DNA of 64,000 nucleotides from Plantactinospora sp. KBS50. Lineage in GTDB: Bacteria > Actinomycetota > Actinomycetes > Mycobacteriales > Micromonosporaceae. The notes below the pieces were generated by a model. That model was not told the DNA's origin. It searched no databases and worked only from the letters and a program-made list of their open reading frames with translations. Both the position numbers and the translations under genes were made by a program. The DNA is taken from contig NZ_CP022961.1 in assembly GCF_002285795.1 (NCBI RefSeq), forward strand, positions 6,266,001-6,330,000. Reading direction: 5' to 3'. Of the stretch, positions 57,023-64,000 are shown in pieces; position 1 is the stretch's first letter; every line of letters starts with the position of its first letter.

Positions 57023-58021
57023 TCACCGCCGGTTCTTCGGGTCGATGGCTTCCCGCATGGCCTCGCCGAGCAGGGTGAACCCGAGCGCGACGACGATGAT
57101 CGCCAGCGCCGGATAGTAGGCCAGCTCGGGGCGTACCTCGAAGTAGCGCTGGCCGTCGACGCCGAGCATCAGGCCCCACTCGGCCCGGTTGATGTCGGGG
57201 TCGCCCAGGCCGAGGAAGGACAGCGCCGCCGCGTCCAGGATGGCCACCGAGAAGGTCAGGGTGGCCTGCACGATCACCGCGGTCATCGCGTTGGGCAGCA
57301 TGTGCCGCAGCACGATGTTGTGCTCCCGGACCCCGAGCGACCGGGCCGCCAGCACGTGATCACTCTCCCGCTGGGCCAGCATCGAGCCGCGCAGCAGCCG
57401 GGCGAAGATCGGCACGCTGACGATGGCGACCGCGAAGATGACCGTCCACTGGCTCGACTTGCTGGCCATCGCCACCAGCGTGATCGCCAGCAGCAGGCTC
57501 GGCAGCGCCAGCATCACGTCGGTGAGCCGCATCAGCACGACGTCCAGCCAGCCGCCGAACGCTCCGGCGACGGCGCCGATCACCACGCCCAGGGTCAGGC
57601 CGATCAGGGTGGCCAGCACGCCGACGAAGAGGGTCTGCCGGGCACCGTAGATCAGTCGGGAGGCGAAGTCCCGGCCCAGCGGGTCGGACCCGAGCGGGAA
57701 TCCGGCCCGCGAGCCGGGGATGTCGTCGACCCGCAGATCCTTGGTCAGCTCCGGGAAGCGGGTGACCGGGTCGTGCGGGGCGATCAGCGGGGCGAAGATC
57801 GCCATCAGGATGAGGACCAGCACGATGCTCGCGCCGATGATCGCCACCGGGTTGTGCCGCAACCGTTGGAACGCGTCGCGGAGCAGGCTCACCCCGCCCT
57901 TGTCGGCGGTCGCCTGCGCCAGTTCCTCCAGGCGGGCCCGCTTCCGGTCACCCAGCGGGCCGATGCTGCGCTCGCCGCGCTCGCTCATGTCCTGTTCCTC
58001 GCTGCGCTGCGGGGCGGTCAT
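57023..58021 (-). CDS. Peptide ABC transporter permease (OppC/DppC-like)
   Basis: 332 aa. The N-terminal soluble helix is followed by six TM segments beginning PVAIIGASIVLVLILMAIFA; the EAA loop is in SDHVLAARSLGVREHNIVLRHMLPN, and PLGSDPLGRDFASRLIYGAR is the OppC_N signature. ATG overlaps the oppB-like stop (ATGA). An alternative in-frame Met 11 residues later (MSERGERS) is possible. Confidence 0.92.
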   Translation of the reverse strand: MTAPQRSEEQDMSERGERSIGPLGDRKRARLEELAQATADKGGVSLLRDAFQRLRHNPVAIIGASIVLVLILMAIFAPLIAPHDPVTRFPELTKDLRVDDIPGSRAGFPLGSDPLGRDFASRLIYGARQTLFVGVLATLIGLTLGVVIGAVAGAFGGWLDVVLMRLTDVMLALPSLLLAITLVAMASKSSQWTVIFAVAIVSVPIFARLLRGSMLAQRESDHVLAARSLGVREHNIVLRHMLPNAMTAVIVQATLTFSVAILDAAALSFLGLGDPDINRAEWGLMLGVDGQRYFEVRPELAYYPALAIIVVALGFTLLGEAMREAIDPKNRR

Positions 58022-59025
58022 CGGACCCGGACCCGGGGATCGATGATCGCGTACGACAGGTCGACGACCAGATTGACCACCACGAACACCAGCGCCGCGA
58101 GCAGGATCAGCGCCTGCAGCACCGGATAGTCCCGGCTGCCGCTGATCGAGTTGTTGATCAGGGTGCCCAGGCCGCCCCAGTTGTAGACGCGCTCGGTGAG
58201 CACCGCACCGGCGAGCAGCGCGCCGGTCTGCAGGCCGATGGTGGTCACCACCGGCAGCAGGGCGTTGCGCAGCACGTGCCGGCCCCGGATGGTCCGCTGG
58301 CGCAGGCCCTTGGCCTCGGCGGTCCGCACGTAGTCCTCGTTCAACACGTCCAGCACGCTGGCCCGGGTGATCCGGACGATCACCGCGAGCGGGATGGTGG
58401 CCAGGGTGACCGCCGGCAGCACCAGGTGCCACAGGGCGTCCGCGGTGGCGTCGAACTCCCGGGTCAACAGCCCGTCGAGTACGAAGAAGCCGGTGACGTT
58501 CGTGTTGTCCACCCCGGTGCTGATCCGGCCGGACGGCGGGAACCAGTGGATGTTCTGGGTGAAGACGTCCTTGAGCAGGTAGCCCAGGAAGAAGATCGGG
58601 ATCGAGATGCCCAGCAGGGTGGCGCTGACGGCCAGGTTGTCCAGCAACCGCCCGCGGTACCGGGCCGCCAGGTAGCCCAGCGGGACACCGAGTCCGATCG
58701 CGATGATCATCGCGGCGACCGAAAGCTCGATGGTGGCCGGGAAGGCGCGAGCCATCACCGAGGTGACCGCGTCGCCGGTACGGATGGAGTTGCCGAAGTC
58801 ACCGGAGAGGGTGCGCTGCATGAACTTGCCGTACTGCACCCAGATCGGCTGGTCGTAGCCGAGGGCCTTGGTGAGCAACGCCCGGGTGGCCGGGGTGGCC
58901 CGCTCGCCGAGCAGCGCGTCCACCGGTCCGCCCGGCAGGTTGCGCAGCCAGATGAAGATCAGCGCCGACAGCGCTATCAGGGTCACCGCCATCTGGAGCA
59001 GGCGGCGGATTATCACTCGCAGCAT
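58018..59025 (-). CDS. Peptide ABC transporter permease (OppB/DppB-like)
   Basis: 335 aa, six TM segments; the N-terminus MLRVIIRRLLQMAVTLIALSALIF and the loop EDYVRTAEAKGLRQRTIRGRHVLRNALLP are typical of OppB. An insert of about 30 residues with GRISTGVDNTNVTGF between TM segments is expected for this group. It follows oppA-like after a 105-bp gap containing a strong hairpin. Confidence 0.92.
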   Translation of the reverse strand: MLRVIIRRLLQMAVTLIALSALIFIWLRNLPGGPVDALLGERATPATRALLTKALGYDQPIWVQYGKFMQRTLSGDFGNSIRTGDAVTSVMARAFPATIELSVAAMIIAIGLGVPLGYLAARYRGRLLDNLAVSATLLGISIPIFFLGYLLKDVFTQNIHWFPPSGRISTGVDNTNVTGFFVLDGLLTREFDATADALWHLVLPAVTLATIPLAVIVRITRASVLDVLNEDYVRTAEAKGLRQRTIRGRHVLRNALLPVVTTIGLQTGALLAGAVLTERVYNWGGLGTLINNSISGSRDYPVLQALILLAALVFVVVNLVVDLSYAIIDPRVRVR

Positions 59026-59072
59026 GGTGTCAACACCGTGTCCTTCACGCCGGGCCGTTCGATCACGGGCAC

Positions 59073-59106
59073 GGCCCGGACCGGGTCTGTTGTCCCGGTC
59101 CGGGCC
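59073..59106 (-). terminator. Intra-operon hairpin between oppA- and oppB-like genes
   Basis: GGCCCGGACCGGG, loop TCTGTTGT, CCCGGTCCGGGCC: perfect 13-bp stem without a U tract. Likely a partial terminator or 3' stabiliser that raises binding-protein mRNA over the membrane components. Confidence 0.8.
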
Positions 59107-59130
59107 GCTTCCGTAGGTGCTGAGCGCCGA

Positions 59131-60807
59131 TCAGCCGTTGGAGACCGTTACTCCCACGAACCGCTCGTCGGTGAGCGGGCTGGGAACCACGCCCGACACG
59201 CCCTTGGCGAACACGATCGACGGCGGCGCGTGCCAGATCGGCACGGCCGGCAGCCACTTGCTGGCGATGTCCCGGTTCACCTGCTCCCAGGCGGCCTTCT
59301 TGCCGTTCTCGTCGACCTGGCCGTCGGCGGCGCTGATCGCGGAGAACATGTCGGTCATCGCCTGGTCGCCGAACTCGATCTTGCCGCGACCGAAGAAGGT
59401 GCCGACGAAGTTGCCCGGGTCGTTGTAGTCGCCGGTCCAGCCGAGCAGGTGCAGGTCGTGCTTGCCGAAGGTCTGCACGTCGTCCTTGTAGCCACCGTTC
59501 CACGGCCGCGGCACGCCCTCGACCTTGATGCCGACGGCCTGCAGGTCGTTCGCGAGAACCTGGAAGATCTCCTGCGGGTTCGGCATGTACGGCCGGGTGA
59601 CGTCGGTCGGGTAGTAGAACTTCAGCGTCAGGTTGCTCGCGCCGGCCTCGGCCAGCAGCTGCTTGGCCTTGTCCGGGTTGTACTCGTACTTCTGCACGTC
59701 CGGGGCGTACCCGAGGACGGTGTCCGGCATGAACTCGTCGGCCACCTTGGCGCCGCTGGGCGCCTTGGTCTGCACGAGCTGCTCACGGTTGAGCGCGTAC
59801 GCGATGGCCTGGCGGACCCGCAGGTCCTTCAGCTTCGGGTTCTTCTGGTTCAGGCCCAGGTACAGGATGTTGAACGCCGGGCGGGGCAGCACCTGGAAGC
59901 CCTCGCTGGCCAGCGCCTTGCTGTCGGCCGGTGCCGGGAAGTCGATACCCTGCACGGTGCCGGCACGCAGCTCCTGCTTGCGGGTGCTCTCGTCGCCGAT
60001 GACCTTGATGATCACCTTGTCGACCTTGGCCTTGTCACCCCAGTAGTCCGCGTTGCGGTTCAGGGTGATCTCGTTCTTGGCCTTGTCCCAGCCGCCGAAG
60101 GTGAACGGCCCGGTGCCCACCGGGTGCTCGTTGGCGAAGGCGCTGTAGGAGAAGGAGTCGCCGCTCTGCTTCACCGTGTCGGCGTCGTACTTCTTCAGCG
60201 CGTCCGGGCTGGCGATCGAGAGCGCGGTCAGCGCGAAGGCACCGGGGAAGGCGCCCTTGTACTGGTTGAAGGTGATCACCGCGGTGCTGTCGTCCGACGC
60301 CTCGCACTTGTTGTACAGCGGGTCGCCCAGGCCCTCGACCTCGTTGTGCGCGAAGCCGCCGAAGACGTCGCTGTAGTAGATCATGTTGCTCTGCGCGGCG
60401 GCGCCCTTCATGTTGTACCAGCGGTCGAAGTTGAAGCAGACCGCGGCCGCGTTGAAGTCCGTACCGTCGTGGAACTTCACGCCCTTGCGGAGCTTGAACG
60501 TCCACACCTTGCCGGAGGGGTCGTGCTCCCAACTCTCCGCGAGCGAACCCTCCAGATCCGCGGTACCCGCCTTGGTGGTGATGAGGGTTTCGTACATCTG
60601 CCGGATGGGGCGGAACGACTCGCCGTCGTCGTTGAAGATCGGGTCGAAGTTCTTCGGGTCACCCGCACCCGCGAAGACGAACGTACCGCCGGACTTACCG
60701 GAGTCTCCTCCGCTGTCCCGTTCACTCTTCGCACAACCGGCCGCGCCGGCTGCCAGCGCGGCAACCGCCGCCACGGCGACAGCCGCCTTGAGCCTACTCG
60801 CCTGCAT
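59131..60807 (-). CDS. Peptide-binding lipoprotein of ABC transporter (SBP family 5)
   Basis: 558 aa. Lipobox AAGAAGC, then TFVFAGAGDPKNFDPIFNDDGES, LAESWEHDPSGKVWTFKLRKGVKFHDGTDFNAAAV (family 5 signature), HPVGTGPFTFGGWDKAKNEITLNRN and LLGWTGDYNDPGNF. It delivers oligopeptides or other peptide-like solutes to the OppBC-type permease. ATG preceded by GAGGTGAGAG. About 210 bp separate it from recR, with no further gene. Confidence 0.93.
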   Translation of the reverse strand: MQASRLKAAVAVAAVAALAAGAAGCAKSERDSGGDSGKSGGTFVFAGAGDPKNFDPIFNDDGESFRPIRQMYETLITTKAGTADLEGSLAESWEHDPSGKVWTFKLRKGVKFHDGTDFNAAAVCFNFDRWYNMKGAAAQSNMIYYSDVFGGFAHNEVEGLGDPLYNKCEASDDSTAVITFNQYKGAFPGAFALTALSIASPDALKKYDADTVKQSGDSFSYSAFANEHPVGTGPFTFGGWDKAKNEITLNRNADYWGDKAKVDKVIIKVIGDESTRKQELRAGTVQGIDFPAPADSKALASEGFQVLPRPAFNILYLGLNQKNPKLKDLRVRQAIAYALNREQLVQTKAPSGAKVADEFMPDTVLGYAPDVQKYEYNPDKAKQLLAEAGASNLTLKFYYPTDVTRPYMPNPQEIFQVLANDLQAVGIKVEGVPRPWNGGYKDDVQTFGKHDLHLLGWTGDYNDPGNFVGTFFGRGKIEFGDQAMTDMFSAISAADGQVDENGKKAAWEQVNRDIASKWLPAVPIWHAPPSIVFAKGVSGVVPSPLTDERFVGVTVSNG

Positions 60808-61017
60808 CTCTCACCTCATCCTGCGCATGACCGTCGCCGGCTCTGGCTCGGTCCGTGAGCGGCACGCTAGTGGCCGCCACGCCAAGAACGGAACTGCCGT
60901 CGGTGAATCTCTACCAAGCCGACATCTAGCGATCTTCTTTGCGCTGCGGCGAGGCAAATGTCCCTTAGGCGAGGTAACAGAGATATAACGCTGCCTGACG
61001 GCTGCCTGCGCGGCCTG

Positions 61018-61611
61018 TCACACCGCGCGGCGGCCCTCGAAGGCCCTACCGAGGGTGATCTCGTCGGCGTACTCAAGGTCGCCGCCGACCGGCAGACCGC
61101 TCGCCAGCCGGGTCACCGCGAAGCCCATCGGCTTGACCATCAACGCCAGGTACGTCGCCGTGGCCTCGCCCTCGGTGTTCGGATCGGTGGCCAGGATCAG
61201 CTCCTTGACCTCGCCGCTGCCCAACCGCGCCAGCAGCTCACGGATCCGCAGGTTGTCCGGGCCGATCCCCTCCAGCGGATTGATGGCCCCACCGAGCACG
61301 TGGTAGCGGCCCCGGAACTCGCCGGTCCGCTCGATGGCCACCACGTCCTTCGGCTCCTCCACCACGCACAGCACCTCGTTGGTGCGGCGCGGGTCGCGGC
61401 AGATCCGGCACTGGTCGGCCTCGGACACGTTGAAGCAGGTGGTGCAGAACCGCACCAGCTCCTTGACCTTCCGCAGCGCCGTCGCCAGCCGGGTCACGTC
61501 GGCCGGGTCGGCCGACAGGATGTGGAAGGCGATCCGCTGGGCGCTCTTGGGCCCGACGCCCGGCAGCCGACCCAGCTCGTCGATCAGGTCCTGGATCGCT
61601 CCCTCGTACAC
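61018..61611 (-). CDS. recR: Recombination protein RecR
   Basis: 197 aa. HhH ([20 protein letters not shown]), zinc finger [16 protein letters not shown], and TOPRIM with [26 protein letters not shown] and [12 protein letters not shown], all conserved. With RecFO it loads RecA at gaps. GTG start 7 bp after the ybaB stop; the dnaX-ybaB-recR order is widely conserved. Confidence 0.95.
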   Translation of the reverse strand: MYEGAIQDLIDELGRLPGVGPKSAQRIAFHILSADPADVTRLATALRKVKELVRFCTTCFNVSEADQCRICRDPRRTNEVLCVVEEPKDVVAIERTGEFRGRYHVLGGAINPLEGIGPDNLRIRELLARLGSGEVKELILATDPNTEGEATATYLALMVKPMGFAVTRLASGLPVGGDLEYADEITLGRAFEGRRAV

Positions 61612-61618
61612 GGTCGGC

Positions 61619-61951
61619 TCAGAAACCGGGCAGGCCGAGGCCGCCCATGCCGCCGGTGACCGGACCCATCTTCCGCTCGGTCAGCTCGCGCACCGCCTCG
61701 GAGGCGTTGTGCACCGCGGCGACCACCAGGTCCTCCAGGGTCTCGACGTCCTCCGGGTCGACCGCCTTCGGATCGATCTTGATGGACCTGACCTCACCCG
61801 TACCGGCCATGGTCACCGTGACCAGCCCACCCCCGGCGGTGCCGGTCAGCTCGGCCTCGGCCAGCTCGGCCTGCGCGGCGGCGATCTGCTGCTGCATCTT
61901 CTGCGCCTGCTTCAACATCTGCTGCATATTGGGCTGTCCACCGGGGCGCAC
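61619..61951 (-). CDS. YbaB/EbfC nucleoid-associated protein
   Basis: 110 aa. [34 protein letters not shown] forms the first long helix in pieces; [40 protein letters not shown] is the conserved core; a Gly-rich C-terminus follows. It binds DNA as a dimer. GTG at 61951 is chosen for the AAGGAG 6 bp upstream and family length; GTG at 62008 would add 19 residues. Confidence 0.93.
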   Translation of the reverse strand: MRPGGQPNMQQMLKQAQKMQQQIAAAQAELAEAELTGTAGGGLVTVTMAGTGEVRSIKIDPKAVDPEDVETLEDLVVAAVHNASEAVRELTERKMGPVTGGMGGLGLPGF

Positions 61952-62035
61952 GTCTGGCTCCTTCTCGCGGGGGTCGTCGGCCGCCGACCAGCCTAACCGG
62001 CGACCCACGGCCGCACCGGGCGGCCGGGCCGCGGG

Positions 62036-64000
62036 TCAGCGCGCGTCGACCTCGCCGATCCGCTCGGCGGAAAACGCCTGCTGGAAGAGCTGGACGGCCT
62101 GCTGCTCGCTGGTCTGCCGGGCGGTCCGCTCGTCGACCACCTCGTCCAGCGGCTCGTCGCCCGGATCGAACCCGACATAGTCGCCACCCGACCGCGGCGG
62201 CCCGTCGTACTCCGGGTCGTACGGCGGCTCGCCGGCCCACTCGGGGTCCGCGGCGGCCGTGGGGGCGCTCGCGCGACGTCCGCCGGCGACCTCGGCCCGC
62301 GACGGGGCACGGACACCGCCCGGCTCGGCCCGCGTACCGCGACCGGCGGCCGCCGCGCGGGCCGCGGCCAGACCGCCACTCACCGGCCGGGGGGCGGCGA
62401 CAACCCCGGCGGTACGCGTCGCCGACGCCGCAACGGACACGGAACCGCCGCCCGCGCCACCGCCCGACGCCGGCATCCCACCGGGAGCCGCAACGCTGCC
62501 GGACCCCGCCCCGCCGCCGGACGGCGATGTCACACCGGAGGCCGGGACTGCACCGGCAGCGGTCGTCCTGCCGCCGGTCGCCCCACCACCGGAAGCCGGC
62601 CTGACCTCGGAAGCCCCGCCGCCGGAAGCCGGCCCGGCCTCGGGAGCCGCGGCGCCGGTTGGGCCACCGGACGCGGGCGTCCCGCCGCCCGCGGACGCAC
62701 CACCCGCGGCACCGCCGCCGGTCTCCGCCGGCAGCGCACCGCCCGGACGGGCCGGGGTCGGCCAGTCGTCCTCCTCAGCGGCGCCGGCCGGGGCCGCCGG
62801 AGCCGGCGGGCCGGAGCCGGCCCGCGGGCGCGCGGCGGCCGGGGTACGCCCGTTCGCCGGCTCGGATCGCGGCGCCGAGCCGCCGTTGGACTCGGACCGG
62901 TTCGCCCGGCCGCCGGCCGGACCCGCACCGCCGGCCGGACCCGCACCGCCGGCCGGAGCCGCACCGCCGGCCGGACCCGCACCGCCGGCCGGACCCGCAC
63001 CGCCGGCCGGAGCCGCACCGCCGGCCGGAGCCGGAGCGGTCGGTGCAACGGACCGCTGGTCCCCGGCCACCTCGCAGCGCACCTGCCAGCGACCGCCAAG
63101 CTCCTCGTAGAGCGCGTTGGCCAGCACCGTTTCCTGCTTGGCGAGCATCTGCGCCAGCACCGCCGACTTGACCGTGAGCACCAGGACGTTCCCGTCCAGG
63201 TCCCGGACGACGGCATCCCGCATCAGCGCCGCGGTCGGCTTGTTGGTGCGGTTGACCATGGCAACGACATCGCCCCACACCCGGCGGATCGCCGCCGCGT
63301 CCAACTCGCCGGGCGCCTCGTACGTCACCGGGTCCGGGGTCGCCGGGTCGGGCATCACGGCGGCCGGTGAGATCGGCCGGGACGCCGCCGGCGACTCCGG
63401 CTCGGCCGGCGACGGGTCCACCGCGGCGCGTACCGGATCCGACGGCGTGCCGCGTACCGGATCCGACGCGGCGGCGCGTACCGGATCGGACGGCGCGGCG
63501 GCGGGCGGACCCGGCGCGGGAGCGCTCGGGGCCGGCGGCGCGGAGGTGTTCCGGGCCGGCGGAGCGGCAGCGGCCGCCGCCTGCACCGCCGGGCGGGGTC
63601 GCGGCGCGGCGGACGCCGGCTCCGGCCCGCCCGCGGACGCCTCGGGCGGACCGCCCAGGGTCAGCCGACGTTCCATGCGTTCCAGCCGTTGCAGCAGCCC
63701 GGCGGTGCCGTCGTCGGCCCCCGGCAACAGCATCCGGGCGCAGATCAGCTCCAGCAGCAGCCGCGGCGCGGTGGTGCCGCGCATGTCCACCAGTCCGTTG
63801 TGGACGATGTCCGCGCACCGGGACAGGGTGCCCGGTCCGAGCCGCTGGGCCTGCGCGGCCATCCGCTCCAACTGGTCGGCCGGGCCGTCGATAAGCCCCT
63901 TCGCCGCCGCATCCGGCACCTGTTGCAGCACGATCAGGTCGCGCAGCCGCTCCAGCAGATCGGCCGCGAACCGGCGCGGGTCGTGCCCGGCCTCGGCGAT
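62036..64000 (-). CDS. dnaX: DNA polymerase III subunit gamma/tau (partial, C-terminal two thirds)
   Basis: At least 654 residues, continuing off the right edge. The edge-proximal part (HDPRRFAADLLERLRDLIVLQQVPDAAAKGLIDG, LSRCADIVHNGLVDMRGTTAPRLLLELICARMLLP) is domain III of DnaX. A Pro/Ala-rich linker and a tau domain (AAAIRRVWGDVVAMVNRTNKPTAALMRDAVVRDLDGNVLVLTVKSAVLAQMLAKQ) follow, then a long tail of GPAGGA-type repeats and an acidic C-terminus. The ATPase domain lies outside. Upstream of ybaB and recR, as in many bacteria. Confidence 0.93.
   Translation of the reverse strand: MAEAGHDPRRFAADLLERLRDLIVLQQVPDAAAKGLIDGPADQLERMAAQAQRLGPGTLSRCADIVHNGLVDMRGTTAPRLLLELICARMLLPGADDGTAGLLQRLERMERRLTLGGPPEASAGGPEPASAAPRPRPAVQAAAAAAPPARNTSAPPAPSAPAPGPPAAAPSDPVRAAASDPVRGTPSDPVRAAVDPSPAEPESPAASRPISPAAVMPDPATPDPVTYEAPGELDAAAIRRVWGDVVAMVNRTNKPTAALMRDAVVRDLDGNVLVLTVKSAVLAQMLAKQETVLANALYEELGGRWQVRCEVAGDQRSVAPTAPAPAGGAAPAGGAGPAGGAGPAGGAAPAGGAGPAGGAGPAGGRANRSESNGGSAPRSEPANGRTPAAARPRAGSGPPAPAAPAGAAEEDDWPTPARPGGALPAETGGGAAGGASAGGGTPASGGPTGAAAPEAGPASGGGASEVRPASGGGATGGRTTAAGAVPASGVTSPSGGGAGSGSVAAPGGMPASGGGAGGGSVSVAASATRTAGVVAAPRPVSGGLAAARAAAAGRGTRAEPGGVRAPSRAEVAGGRRASAPTAAADPEWAGEPPYDPEYDGPPRSGGDYVGFDPGDEPLDEVVDERTARQTSEQQAVQLFQQAFSAERIGEVDAR
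62910..63033. repeat. 18-bp tandem repeat in the dnaX tail
   Basis: About seven copies of CCGCCGGCCGGACCCGCA with one alternating position, encoding alternating GPAGGA and APAGGA. In-frame and not a CRISPR. Confidence 0.9.

Noticed and set aside
62910-63033. CRISPR or regulatory repeat array in dnaX
   Set aside because: It is an in-frame 18-bp coding repeat in the Pro/Gly/Ala-rich tau tail.

Overview
The window is about 73% G+C with strong GC3 bias and many GTG/TTG and leaderless starts. It carries WhiB, the split Get3-like ATPase pair and a pSAM2-type integrated element. The conserved gene order nth-crp, MBL-RidA-DUF4177, two ArsA/Get3-like ATPases, whiB4, ponA2 and metallophosphoesterase matches mycobacteria and other Actinobacteria. 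The gene set points to Micromonosporaceae (Micromonospora or a near relative); this is inference from gene content.

Layout. 1-3.3 kb: start of nth, a CapA-like lipoprotein, cbiZ and the cAMP regulator crp. 3.4-14.2 kb: a metallophosphoesterase, then a tightly coupled acyl-CoA catabolic operon (TetR regulator, TIGR03084 protein, AtuA family, isovaleryl-type acyl-CoA dehydrogenase, carboxyltransferase beta, biotin carboxylase/BCCP alpha, second dehydrogenase, membrane protein). 14.2-17.9 kb: a 15-bp tandem repeat, a secreted tripeptidyl-aminopeptidase-like hydrolase and a receptor Ser/Thr kinase. 18-24 kb: an adenylate cyclase-ATPase-TPR protein coupled to an MBL hydrolase, then RidA and DUF4177. 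24-32 kb: a Pro-rich membrane protein, the Get3-like pair, whiB4, ponA2, yqeY and a second metallophosphoesterase.

32.1-38.6 kb: tRNA-Pro(CGG) holds a shrunken actinomycete integrative element bounded by a 50-bp direct repeat. It has an int with a probable excisionase-derived N-terminus, a truncated RepSA gene, a low-GC Fic gene, the NUDIX/XRE-TPR regulatory pair and two small proteins. Beyond attR lie scraps of a second, related element (3' end of int plus a piece of the regulator).

38.6-54.7 kb: folP-like gene, kinase, META lipoprotein, GH25 lysozyme, GAF-GGDEF protein, asd-lysC, and leuA with a Leu-codon leader peptide, then an MFS exporter and an HNH lipoprotein. 54.8-60.8 kb: an oppABCDF-type importer. 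61-64 kb: the recR-ybaB-dnaX cluster, dnaX running off the right edge.

At least eight otherwise well-conserved genes, including lysC and a folP homologue, lack one base, in most cases at a short G/C run. Together these look more like consensus errors than real pseudogenes, so these genes are listed as CDS with the break noted.
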